A stretch of 7,142 nt of DNA, from the NCBI GenBank assembly GCA_031256755.1, contig JAIRPZ010000133.1:1-7142 (forward strand). Reading direction: 5' to 3'. The translations under genes and the position numbers were made by a program. Below the pieces are notes generated by a model. That model made no database searches, was not told the origin of the DNA, and saw only the letters and a program-made list of their open reading frames with translations. Shown here piece after piece: positions 1-6,599 of the stretch. This DNA comes from Planctomycetaceae bacterium (GTDB taxonomy: Bacteria; Planctomycetota; Planctomycetia; Pirellulales; Thermoguttaceae). The stretch's first letter is position 1. Every line of letters starts with the position of its first letter.

Positions 1-141
1 GTTGTCTTTTGTGTAACACTGGACTTGACTGTCCGGCGGCATCAGGTTGTTCACATTCACCGATTTGCTCCGGTCTCGACCGCAAATTAAAAACACACCG
101 TCTTTTTCATACAGATTCCATTGATCCTCCGTACTGTTCAT
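1..141 (-). CDS. hypothetical protein, N-terminal part only (runs off left edge)
   Basis: A minus-strand frame is open from an ATG at 141-139 to the window edge, giving 47 residues without a stop. It begins MNSTEDQWNLYEKDGVFLIC and continues with charged and polar residues, including an N-V-N-N stretch and a second cysteine near the edge. I do not recognise the family. The composition is that of a soluble protein, with no signal peptide and no membrane segment in the visible part. There is no Shine-Dalgarno sequence directly before the ATG, but a small upstream frame (138-170) overlaps it as ATGA. One plus-strand frame is also open across most of this stretch, so coding on the minus strand is likely but not proven. 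The gene is divergent from pgm. Confidence 0.45.
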   Translation of the reverse strand, partial: MNSTEDQWNLYEKDGVFLICGRDRSKSVNVNNLMPPDSQVQCYTKDN

Positions 142-170
142 TTTAACGCTTCGTTAGCGTGATGCCGCAT
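138..170 (-). other. possible 10-codon minicistron before the left-edge gene
   Basis: On the minus strand an ATG at 170 opens a 10-codon frame (MRHHANEALK). Its TGA overlaps the ATG of the left-edge gene in an ATGA arrangement. A purine run AAGGGGG at 186-180 lies 9 bases upstream of the ATG, the closest thing to a well-placed ribosome site in the window. Such short cistrons can couple translation to the next gene, but chance is a serious alternative. Confidence 0.15.
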
Positions 171-405
171 TGTCAGAATCCCCCTTGCACACCAGTTTGC
201 TCATCTCCTGAACCGCAAGAACCGGATTGTCCGTGTGGTCAATAGAATTGTTCGCATTAACCCAGCGGAACAATTCCGGCTGGAACCGTTCCGAAAGTTT
301 TTCTGCGGCAGCAAAACCGGAAAGGGCAAGGTAGCAAATGCAAAACGGTTTGCTATAATATAGGGACTTTTCTACAAATAATGACGTAAAATTATGCCCC
401 TTCAT
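154..405 (-). CDS. possible small hypothetical protein between pgm and the left-edge gene (doubtful)
   Basis: A minus-strand frame ends with TAA at 156-154. Its most reasonable ATG is at 405, inside the first codons of pgm, giving 83 residues. The C-terminal 45 residues look protein-like (FRWVNANNSIDHTDNPVLAV, then a stretch ending NAASR). No ordinary ATG lies between 405 and a late one at 204, and no ribosome site or promoter is convincing. It lies 12 bases upstream of the left-edge gene on the same strand, so the two could be co-transcribed. It would have to overlap the first 12 bases of pgm head-on. It could equally be a gene remnant or a chance open frame; I recognise no family. Confidence 0.2.
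   Translation of the reverse strand: MKGHNFTSLFVEKSLYYSKPFCICYLALSGFAAAEKLSERFQPELFRWVNANNSIDHTDNPVLAVQEMSKLVCKGDSDNAASR
351..359 (+). promoter_or_regulatory. extended -10 promoter element of pgm
   Basis: TGCTATAAT combines a perfect TATAAT hexamer (354-359) with the TG of an extended -10 element. No good -35 box sits 16-18 bases upstream, which fits an extended -10 promoter. Transcription would start near 366, giving a leader of about 28 bases before the pgm ATG at 394. The leader shows no Shine-Dalgarno sequence. Confidence 0.55.
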
Positions 406-2040
406 CCCCTTGCCGGACAGCCCGCCCCGAAGAATCTGCTCGTTGATCTCAACGAACTCGAACAATCCTATTACAGCAAAAAACCGGATGTCAACGATCC
501 GAATCAACTTGCCGCCTTCGGTACCAGCGGTCACCGCGGCACTTCCCTTGACGCTTCCTTCACCGAATCACATATCCTTGCGGTTGTTCAGGCAATCTGC
601 GATTATCGTAACGAAAAGAACTATACCGGCCCGCTTTATCTCGGCAGAGACACGCATTTCCTTTCTCATGCAGCGCAGAAAACAGCCCTCAAGGTTTTTG
701 CGGCAAACGGAGTCCGCGTTTTCTATCAGGAAAAAGACGGCTTCACGCCGACTCCCGTCATTTCTTGGGCAATCCTGCGTTATAATGCCGGACACGAAGA
801 CAAAGCCGACGGAATTGTGATTACGCCGTCGCATAATCCGCCGAAAGACGGCGGCATCAAGTACAATCCGCCCAACGGCGGTCCCGCCGATACCGATGTT
901 ACCGGCTGGATTCAAAACAAAGCCAACGAATACCTCAAAGCAAACCTTGCCGGAATCAAATGGATCGACTCCAATACCCATGCCGCGAATACACCGGCTG
1001 TCAAAGCGATGAATTATATCGAAGGGTACGTCGCCGATCTCGAAAATGTCATTGATTTCGAAGCCGTCCGATCCAAGAAAATCCGTATCGGCGTTGATCC
1101 GCTCGGCGGTGCCGGTGCCGCTTACTGGGAACCGATTGCCCGAAAATACGGTCTCGATATTACGGTTGTGAACAAAACGATTGATCCGACATTTTCCTTT
1201 ATGTCCGTGGATCATGACGGAAAAATCCGAATGGACTGTTCCTCGCCGTATGCGATGAACGGACTCATCGCCTTGAAAGACAAGTTCGACATTGCGTTTG
1301 CGAATGACCCGGACACTGACCGGCACGGCATTGTTGCGCCGTCCGCCGGCTTGATGAATCCGAATCATTACCTTGCGGCGGCGGTGCAGTATCTTTTCAC
1401 TCACCGTCCGCAATGGTCAAAGGAACTCGGCATCGGCAAAACGCTTGTTTCCAGCGGGATTATTGACAAAGTCGCTGCTGATTTGGGACGCAAACTTGTT
1501 GAAGTGCCGGTCGGCTTCAAGTGGTTTGTGGACGGACTTTACAGCGGGACGCTCGGTTTCGGCGGTGAAGAAAGTGCCGGAGCGAGTTTTCTCCGCAAAG
1601 ACGGTACGGTTTGGTCAACGGACAAAGACGGCATCATTTTGAACTTGTTGGCGGCGGAAATGCTGGCGGTTACCGGCAAAGACCCCGGCATGCTGTATCA
1701 GGAGATGGAGGCAAAGTTCGGGAAATCGTTTTACACGCGGGTTGATCAGGCGATCACGCCGGACCAGAAGGCGGCCTTCAAAAAACTCACGCCGGAAAAA
1801 GTGTCGGCAGCAGTGTTAGCCGGTGATGCCGTCACGGCAGCGTTGACGCATGCTCCCGGCAACGGCGCACCGATAGGCGGTTTGAAGGTGGTTTCGTCCG
1901 GCGGCTGGTTTGCGGCACGTCCTTCCGGTACAGAAAACATTTACAAGATTTATGCGGAAAGTTTCAGGAGTCATGAACATCTGCAAACGATTCTGACCGA
2001 AGCGGGGAAGATTGTCGATGCAGCATTGCGGGGGGATTGA
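394..2040 (+). CDS. pgm: phosphoglucomutase (alpha-D-glucose phosphate-specific)
   Basis: This cytoplasmic enzyme interconverts alpha-D-glucose 1-phosphate and glucose 6-phosphate, linking glycogen and nucleotide-sugar synthesis to glycolysis. The 548-residue product matches the length of bacterial Pgm (E. coli about 546) and carries all four functional loops of the alpha-D-phosphohexomutase family. These are the phosphoserine loop TPSHNP (Ser146), the metal loop DPDTDR (Asp305, Asp307, Asp309), the sugar loop GEESAG (391-396) and the phosphate-binding loop RPSGTEN (509-515). The N-terminal AFGTSGHRG (41-49) is also typical. I chose the ATG at 394 because it gives the family's usual N-terminus and sits 34 bases after a TATAAT box; no Shine-Dalgarno sequence is present. 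The gene is intact and appears to be transcribed alone, since two stem-loops follow the stop and the next gene has its own -10 box. Confidence 0.96.
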   Translation: MPLHPLAGQPAPKNLLVDLNELEQSYYSKKPDVNDPNQLAAFGTSGHRGTSLDASFTESHILAVVQAICDYRNEKNYTGPLYLGRDTHFLSHAAQKTALKVFAANGVRVFYQEKDGFTPTPVISWAILRYNAGHEDKADGIVITPSHNPPKDGGIKYNPPNGGPADTDVTGWIQNKANEYLKANLAGIKWIDSNTHAANTPAVKAMNYIEGYVADLENVIDFEAVRSKKIRIGVDPLGGAGAAYWEPIARKYGLDITVVNKTIDPTFSFMSVDHDGKIRMDCSSPYAMNGLIALKDKFDIAFANDPDTDRHGIVAPSAGLMNPNHYLAAAVQYLFTHRPQWSKELGIGKTLVSSGIIDKVAADLGRKLVEVPVGFKWFVDGLYSGTLGFGGEESAGASFLRKDGTVWSTDKDGIILNLLAAEMLAVTGKDPGMLYQEMEAKFGKSFYTRVDQAITPDQKAAFKKLTPEKVSAAVLAGDAVTAALTHAPGNGAPIGGLKVVSSGGWFAARPSGTENIYKIYAESFRSHEHLQTILTEAGKIVDAALRGD

Positions 2041-2084
2041 CAGTCCGCTGATGAAGCGGCTGTGCCGTTGCAAAACGTCCGGCA
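2041..2084 (+). terminator. two tandem stem-loops directly after pgm, possible terminator
   Basis: The first hairpin begins at the base after the pgm stop. Arm 2041-2049 (CAG, a bulged T, CCGCT) pairs with 2055-2062 (AGCGGCTG) around a 5-base loop. The second pairs TGCCG (2063-2067) with CGGCA (2080-2084) around 12 bases. No T-run follows immediately; the nearest is at 2121-2126. This is therefore not a textbook intrinsic terminator and could instead protect the pgm 3' end. Confidence 0.35.
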
Positions 2085-2125
2085 GCGGGGTAGAATACAG
2101 GACTAATATTCTCTCACTTGTTTTT

Positions 2126-2131
2126 TATAAT
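2126..2131 (+). promoter_or_regulatory. -10 box (TATAAT) of the regulator gene
   Basis: A perfect TATAAT lies in an AT-rich stretch after a T-run. Its end is 34 bases before the ATG at 2166, the same distance as in pgm. No clear -35 hexamer is present at 16-18 bases upstream. Confidence 0.4.
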
Positions 2132-2135
2132 TAAA

Positions 2136-2152
2136 GATTCTGTTTAAGAATC
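2136..2152 (+). promoter_or_regulatory. inverted repeat downstream of the -10 box, candidate operator
   Basis: GATTC (2136-2140) and GAATC (2148-2152) form a perfect 5-bp inverted repeat around a 7-base spacer. It covers the expected transcription start region (about 2138). A repressor bound here would block the promoter, so autoregulation by the downstream winged-helix protein is possible. The arms are short and could arise by chance. Confidence 0.25.
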
Positions 2153-2165
2153 CTGTGGCGTGGTT

Positions 2166-2837
2166 ATGTCGAACTCGTTTGTTCCAAAAGGAGTTACACC
2201 GGCTGGAAGCCGCATACTTCGGCTTTTGGTAGGCCGTCTGCCGAAAACGATCTCGGAGATCGCTCAAGAACTGAATCTTACCCGGACAGCCATTACAACG
2301 CAACTTGATGAACTTATCGGCAACGGATTTATTATCCAGCAATTAGAACATTGTCACGGACCGGGAAGACCGAAATACCGTTTTTCGGCAACGGAAAAGG
2401 CGGGGTCTCAATTTTCCGAAAATGCGGTGCAGTTTCTTGTACCGGCAACTTTCAGTGCGGTACGCAAGCATACTTCCCCGGAAACGTTTATCCAAATATG
2501 CCGCGATATTGCGGCAGATCTTGCCGTTCTGCACTCCGGACCGATCACGGCAACGGATATACCGGGGCGGCTGCGGCAATTTGCCGAAACTCAAAACCAA
2601 AACGGGCAGATCGTTGAAATCAAAGAATCAAACGACGGAATTGAACTTTGGAAATATGCTTGTCCCTTTGCGGCGATGATGGACAAAGAGCGGGTTGTCT
2701 GTCAATTAACGCGGACAGCCCTGCAAATTGCGGTCGGCAGCGGCGTTATTGTGGAACAAATCCAGCACCGTCTTGACGGGAGTCCCTGCTGTGTTTTTCG
2801 GATGACAATTCCGCCGCCGGTCGAACCGGAATCGTAG
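2166..2837 (+). CDS. SufR/DeoR-like winged-helix transcriptional regulator with C-terminal cysteines
   Basis: The 223-residue cytoplasmic protein is a probable DNA-binding regulator. The N-terminal third is a winged helix: ISEIAQELNLTRTAITTQLD is a classical helix-turn-helix, followed by the wing GPGRPKYRFSATEKG. Near the C-terminus, cysteines at 166, 179 and 208/209 are spaced C-X12-C-X28-CC. This closely resembles the Fe-S-ligating cysteine pattern described for SufR, the repressor of the suf operon, except that the expected middle cysteine is replaced by glycine. Binding of an Fe-S cluster is therefore an inference. I chose the ATG at 2166 over the GTG at 2160 for its codon and its spacing from TATAAT; neither has a ribosome site. 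The gene ends 66 bases before the preferred fucosidase start, so the two are probably co-transcribed. No suf gene is in the window. It could instead be a general MarR/ArsR-type regulator that merely keeps cysteines. Confidence 0.8.
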   Translation: MSNSFVPKGVTPAGSRILRLLVGRLPKTISEIAQELNLTRTAITTQLDELIGNGFIIQQLEHCHGPGRPKYRFSATEKAGSQFSENAVQFLVPATFSAVRKHTSPETFIQICRDIAADLAVLHSGPITATDIPGRLRQFAETQNQNGQIVEIKESNDGIELWKYACPFAAMMDKERVVCQLTRTALQIAVGSGVIVEQIQHRLDGSPCCVFRMTIPPPVEPES

Positions 2838-2903
2838 ATGTCAAATATCAGCAACTGTTTCCTTGAACCTTATACCAATAACTCTTCACAACCTGCTTAT
2901 CCT

Positions 2904-4439
2904 ATGAAAAATCTGATAAAAATCCTGCTGCCGGCGGCGTTTTTTTGTGCTTTCCTGACTGTACCGGTATTTCCCCAAGACAGCGGCGGTTTGCCGATTG
3001 CCGAAGGTTCATTCAAACCAACTGATGAGTCGCTGGCAACGTACCAATGTCCCGACTGGTTCCGCGATGCCAAGTTTGGAATCTGGTCGCATTGGGGACC
3101 GGCATCCGTTGCCCGTGCCGGCGGCTGGTACGCCCAAAGAATGTATCAAGAAGGAAGTCGTGAGTATAAGCGTCATGTCAATCAGTACGGGCATCCGTCC
3201 GAGTTCGGTTATAAAGACGTTATTCATCTGTGGAAAGCGGAGCGGTGGAATCCGAATGAACTGATGAAATTGTACAAGAAAGCCGGGGCGAAGTATTTCG
3301 TCTGCGTGGGTGTGCATCACGATAATTTTTTCCTGTGGAATTCCAAACTTCACCGCTGGAACTCCGTCAACATGGGACCGAAAAAAGACGTTGCGGCTCT
3401 TTGGCAGCAAGCGGCAAAGAAAGAGGGCTTGTATTTCGGTCTGTCCGAACATGTCGCCGCCAGTTATACATGGCTTCAGAAAGCGAAAGGAAGCGATAAA
3501 AACGGAGACAAAGCAGGTATCCTCTACGACGGTGCGAATCCTGAATTTTATGACTTGTATCACGAACCGGCTGCACCAGATGATAAAGCGTGGTTCACGA
3601 AAAATCCGAAATGGCAGCGTCAGTGGTTCGACCGGGTGCAGGAACTCATCGACAATTATCATCCTGACCTTTTTTACTCGGACGGCAAACTGCCGTTTGA
3701 CCGAACAGGCAGAGAATTCGGCAGAGGTCTCGTAGCCCATTATTACAATCAGGGAGCAAAAACGAATTCCGCCGGCGTGGTTTATAACTGCAAAGAAGTT
3801 GCCAACGGACGCTGGGTTGCTGACTATGAACGCGCCGCTGCCGCCGACATTCAGAAAGAACCATGGCAAACAGATTCTTGTATCAGCGGCGAATGGTATT
3901 ACTCGGATAATATAAAGGAGCAGGGAAAATACAAAACCGGCGAAGAAATTATTCAGATGCTGGTAGATATTGTCAGCAAGAACGGCAACCTTCTGTTGAA
4001 CGTTCCTCTGACACCGGAAGGGGAACATGATGCAGCACAGTTAAAAGTTCTTGAAACGATTGCCGATTGGTTTGCGGTGAACGGCGAAGCCATTTACGGA
4101 ACGCGTCCTTGGACGGTCTTCGGCGAAGGGACTGATGCGGCGGCAAAGCACAAAGCGGACGGGCATGGTCCGTTGAAAGGTGTTTGGGACACCCGAAAAT
4201 ATCAGGCGGACGATTTGCGTTTTACAACGAAAGGCAATGCGCTGTATGTGTTTTGTATGGAAAAACCGGCAGGCGACGTTGTCGTGAAAACGCCGATAGG
4301 GAAAAAGGTCTCGTCGGTCAAACTGCTCGGCAGCGGTGAAGCGGTTCAATGGACGCAAAACGAAACCGGTTTAACGTTACGAAAACCGGAAAATCCGCCG
4401 AAGTTCAAAACCATCGTCTATAAGATGACGTTGTTATGA
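2904..4439 (+). CDS. alpha-L-fucosidase, glycoside hydrolase family 29, exported
   Basis: The enzyme hydrolyses terminal alpha-L-fucosyl residues from glycans by a retaining mechanism, probably in the periplasm or outside the cell. From the ATG at 2904 it is 511 residues long. It starts with a signal peptide: MKNLIK, a hydrophobic core (about residues 7-22), and a likely cut near VFPQ-DS. The GH29 barrel begins at WFRDAKFGIWSHWG. It continues with the substrate-binding HHDNFFLW region (H138, H139), FGLSEH, and the strand DLFYSDG, whose Asp260 is the probable nucleophile. The acid/base residue cannot be assigned safely by eye. A beta-sandwich-like tail of about 100 residues (from about 420) completes the protein. 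An in-frame ATG at 2838, adjacent to the regulator stop (TAGATG), would add 22 polar residues before the signal peptide, so I prefer 2904. No Shine-Dalgarno sequence precedes either start. The regulator next door is the obvious candidate for control. Confidence 0.92.
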   Translation: MKNLIKILLPAAFFCAFLTVPVFPQDSGGLPIAEGSFKPTDESLATYQCPDWFRDAKFGIWSHWGPASVARAGGWYAQRMYQEGSREYKRHVNQYGHPSEFGYKDVIHLWKAERWNPNELMKLYKKAGAKYFVCVGVHHDNFFLWNSKLHRWNSVNMGPKKDVAALWQQAAKKEGLYFGLSEHVAASYTWLQKAKGSDKNGDKAGILYDGANPEFYDLYHEPAAPDDKAWFTKNPKWQRQWFDRVQELIDNYHPDLFYSDGKLPFDRTGREFGRGLVAHYYNQGAKTNSAGVVYNCKEVANGRWVADYERAAAADIQKEPWQTDSCISGEWYYSDNIKEQGKYKTGEEIIQMLVDIVSKNGNLLLNVPLTPEGEHDAAQLKVLETIADWFAVNGEAIYGTRPWTVFGEGTDAAAKHKADGHGPLKGVWDTRKYQADDLRFTTKGNALYVFCMEKPAGDVVVKTPIGKKVSSVKLLGSGEAVQWTQNETGLTLRKPENPPKFKTIVYKMTLL

Positions 4440-4453
4440 AAGTTGTTATGAAA
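4430..4453 (+). repeat. perfect 12-bp tandem duplication at the fucosidase 3' end
   Basis: The unit GTTGTTATGAAA occurs twice back to back (4430-4441 and 4442-4453). The first copy contains the fucosidase stop within an ATGA stop/start overlap. The second copy repeats the ATG 12 bases later in the same frame. Only one copy is needed for the fucosidase end, so this looks like a recent slippage duplication. Confidence 0.85.
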
Positions 4454-4497
4454 AACGCATGGACTGCAATCGGCATACCTTTTTCTGCCGGACAGTG

Positions 4498-4503
4498 TAT
4501 ATT
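4498..4503 (+). promoter_or_regulatory. possible -10 box for the MnmE-like GTPase gene
   Basis: TATATT lies 37 bases before the ATG at 4541, close to the 32-34 base spacing seen for pgm, the regulator and holA. No convincing -35 box accompanies it. It would allow expression independent of the fucosidase. Confidence 0.2.
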
Positions 4504-4540
4504 GTTATGCGTGATAAACAATGAGAATTCTCCGCTTGAA

Positions 4541-5530
4541 ATGATGCGTTTGACTCCTGCCGGCAGAGGGGCTGTGGCGGTGATTCTGCTTGCCGGTCAG
4601 GATGCTCTCCGCGTTTTTCTCAAACATTGGCAGGGAAAAACGCCTGTCCGGCAGCGTCCGGTATTCGGACGGTTACAACTTTCGGCATTGAACAGCGAAG
4701 ACAAAGATTTATATGAAGAAGCCGTTGCTCATCTTACCCAAGAAAATGCTGTCGAGTTGCACGTTCACGGCGGCGAACAAGTTCTGACCGCTGTCGAAAC
4801 ACTGTTCAGTCAATACGGAGCGGTCCCGGTCAACCGGCTGAACAAACCGGTACCGCCGCTTACTCCGCAGGCATTACAGCGGGAAACCGCATTGCGTTTG
4901 CTTCCCTTTGCACCGACTGAACGCACCGCCCAAATCCTGCTGGATCAGTATCACGGTGCGTGGGACGGAACATGGAATCCGAAAACGGAAGAACGGGCTT
5001 TTTTAGGTAAACATTTAGTCGAGCCGTTCCGTGCAGTGCTTGCCGGTGCGAGCAATGCCGGTAAAAGCAGTTTGCTCAATGCCGTTCTCGGCTTTCAGCG
5101 GTGTCTGGTTCACAGCGAACCGGGAACAACACGGGATACCGTTTGCGTACACACCGCCATCGAAGGGTTTCCTGTTGCCTTTGTCGATACTGCCGGTTTT
5201 CGGGAAACTGCTGATGATTTGGAACGGCTCGGAATCGAGCGGTCGCGGCAATCATGCCGTCAGGCGGATTTAATCGTTTGGGTCGTTGATCCGACCGTTC
5301 CCGAATCCATGCGTCCCGTATGTCCGGTCAGCAATCCTGCCGAAAGCAACATTCTGATTTGCTGTAACAAAAAAGATTTAGCCGTTGATCCGAAAATCGA
5401 TCTTGCCGTCAGTGCATTAACCGGCGAAGGCATCGAAACATTGCTGAATGCCGTGATCCGCCGTCTCGTGCCGCATCCGCCTAGCCCCGGCGAAGCGGTT
5501 CCTTTAATTTCGGATGAGCAATGCCGATGA
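4541..5530 (+). CDS. short MnmE/TrmE-like GTPase lacking the C-terminal helical half
   Basis: From ATG 4541 the product has 329 residues, against about 450-470 for MnmE, which with MnmG modifies the wobble uridine of tRNAs. The N-terminal TrmE-type domain starts at LTPAGRGAVAVI and keeps the VELHVHGG signature (HGG 76-78). The folate-site motif usually read as TGED is TQEN (66-69). The GTPase domain is complete: P-loop GASNAGKSS (169-177), GTTRD, DTAG (216-219) followed by RET as in MnmE, NKKD (276-279) and SAL (292). The protein ends soon after, at SDEQCR, without the distal helices and the C-terminal CxGK motif that full MnmE uses. Wobble-uridine modification is therefore uncertain. An in-frame ATG at 4436, overlapping the fucosidase stop, and another at 4448 would add 35 or 31 residues without family resemblance. 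The 3' end overlaps holA by 50 bases. Confidence 0.85.
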   Translation: MMRLTPAGRGAVAVILLAGQDALRVFLKHWQGKTPVRQRPVFGRLQLSALNSEDKDLYEEAVAHLTQENAVELHVHGGEQVLTAVETLFSQYGAVPVNRLNKPVPPLTPQALQRETALRLLPFAPTERTAQILLDQYHGAWDGTWNPKTEERAFLGKHLVEPFRAVLAGASNAGKSSLLNAVLGFQRCLVHSEPGTTRDTVCVHTAIEGFPVAFVDTAGFRETADDLERLGIERSRQSCRQADLIVWVVDPTVPESMRPVCPVSNPAESNILICCNKKDLAVDPKIDLAVSALTGEGIETLLNAVIRRLVPHPPSPGEAVPLISDEQCR

Positions 5531-6599
5531 TCAGAGTTTCCAGCAGCAGACGCGGATCGGCTTTGCTGTCTCCTTTCAATGCGAGATCAAGTTGCAGCAG
5601 TTGTTTCAGAAGTTTACCGCCCCGGTGCCTGCCGAGTTTGAGGAGTTGTCCTTCCGCTTTGTTCAGAATAAATCCTTTGACACCGGCTTTTTCCAAAGCG
5701 GAACGCACCGATATTTTCGTTTTCCGCCGTTCCGCATCCAAAATGATTTCTGTTGCGGCGGCAAATTTACGAAGCGATGCCGACATTTGGGCTAAAATTC
5801 CGACTGCGTGTTCGCCTGACAAAAGCAGCAGATCGAGTTGCCGGAGTGCGGCAGCCGTTTGACCGGCAAGAGCTAAATCAAGCATATCCCACACCTTTTG
5901 GGTTCGCCGTGAACCGACATATTTTTCGACCAAATCAACCGTAATGCCTGTTTTGCTGTCCGCCAGTACCGATAATTTTGCCAGTTCCTGATCAATCAGA
6001 CCATGCTGTTCCTTCGCTATGCCCCGATCAATATCCGTACCGCCGACCCGCTGAACCATCATTTCAGCCGCTGCCGTATCGCACGGGATTTTGTAGCGGG
6101 ACTTCGACCATTTGATCACCCACTGCGGCATATCTTTTTCGGAAAGCGTTTTCGCTTCGATGATCAGTCCCGATTCCGCAACGGTTTTGTACAATTTTGT
6201 ATTGGAAGCGAATTCGGAAAGTTGAAGGAGCAATACGGCATTTTGCGAAGGATTGACCGCATAATTTTCAAAGGCGGCTCGGTTTTCAGAAACGAATTTG
6301 TCGGCTTCGTCAAAACAGACAAACCGTTTTCCGCTGCCGAACATCGCAGCGGTTTGGAGTTCTTGGAGAAGATGTTTGAAAGTCATTTTCTCCTCTTTTT
6401 TTTCGCCGAATTTGGGCAGATCGCCGCCGTCAAAACGGGTGAGGGAAAATTCAGATTCTTCATCGGCAAGAACCTGCCTGCACAGTTGCCGATACGCATT
6501 CATCCGCAAAAAGCCGTCGTTGCCGAAGATCACGCAGACCGGCAGCGGCGGATATTTGGAAACATTGTCAAGATATTCATGAACGGAAACGGGTTTCAT
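5481..6599 (-). CDS. holA: DNA polymerase III delta subunit
   Basis: HolA is the clamp-loader subunit that opens the beta sliding clamp so that it can be placed on DNA during replication. The 372-residue product has the usual length (about 330-370) and layout. An N-terminal AAA+-like domain carries the degenerate nucleotide-site segment VCVIFGNDGFLR (21-32) and a beta strand KRFVCFDEADKF (91-102). A middle domain contains LIDQELAKLSVLA (201-213). The C-terminal collar domain starts near 237 (VWDMLDLALAG, then LLLLSGEHAVGILAQMSASLR). The start at 6599 has a weak purine run GAGAGA a few bases upstream. The last 16 codons and the stop overlap the 3' end of the convergent GTPase gene. A -10 box 32 bases upstream suggests its own promoter. 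The short cysteine protein lies upstream on the same strand. Confidence 0.92.
   Translation of the reverse strand: MKPVSVHEYLDNVSKYPPLPVCVIFGNDGFLRMNAYRQLCRQVLADEESEFSLTRFDGGDLPKFGEKKEEKMTFKHLLQELQTAAMFGSGKRFVCFDEADKFVSENRAAFENYAVNPSQNAVLLLQLSEFASNTKLYKTVAESGLIIEAKTLSEKDMPQWVIKWSKSRYKIPCDTAAAEMMVQRVGGTDIDRGIAKEQHGLIDQELAKLSVLADSKTGITVDLVEKYVGSRRTQKVWDMLDLALAGQTAAALRQLDLLLLSGEHAVGILAQMSASLRKFAAATEIILDAERRKTKISVRSALEKAGVKGFILNKAEGQLLKLGRHRGGKLLKQLLQLDLALKGDSKADPRLLLETLIIGIAHPKLKEPLRRG

Noticed and set aside
568..1413. 281-codon open frame on the minus strand
   Set aside because: It is antisense to pgm, with Arg/Ile-rich sequence and no recognisable domain, so it is a shadow of the real gene.
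3009..4028. 339-codon open frame on the minus strand
   Set aside because: It lies wholly antisense to the well-supported fucosidase. Its translation is rich in Phe, Arg and Ile without motifs, as expected for the complement of a gene that avoids certain codons.
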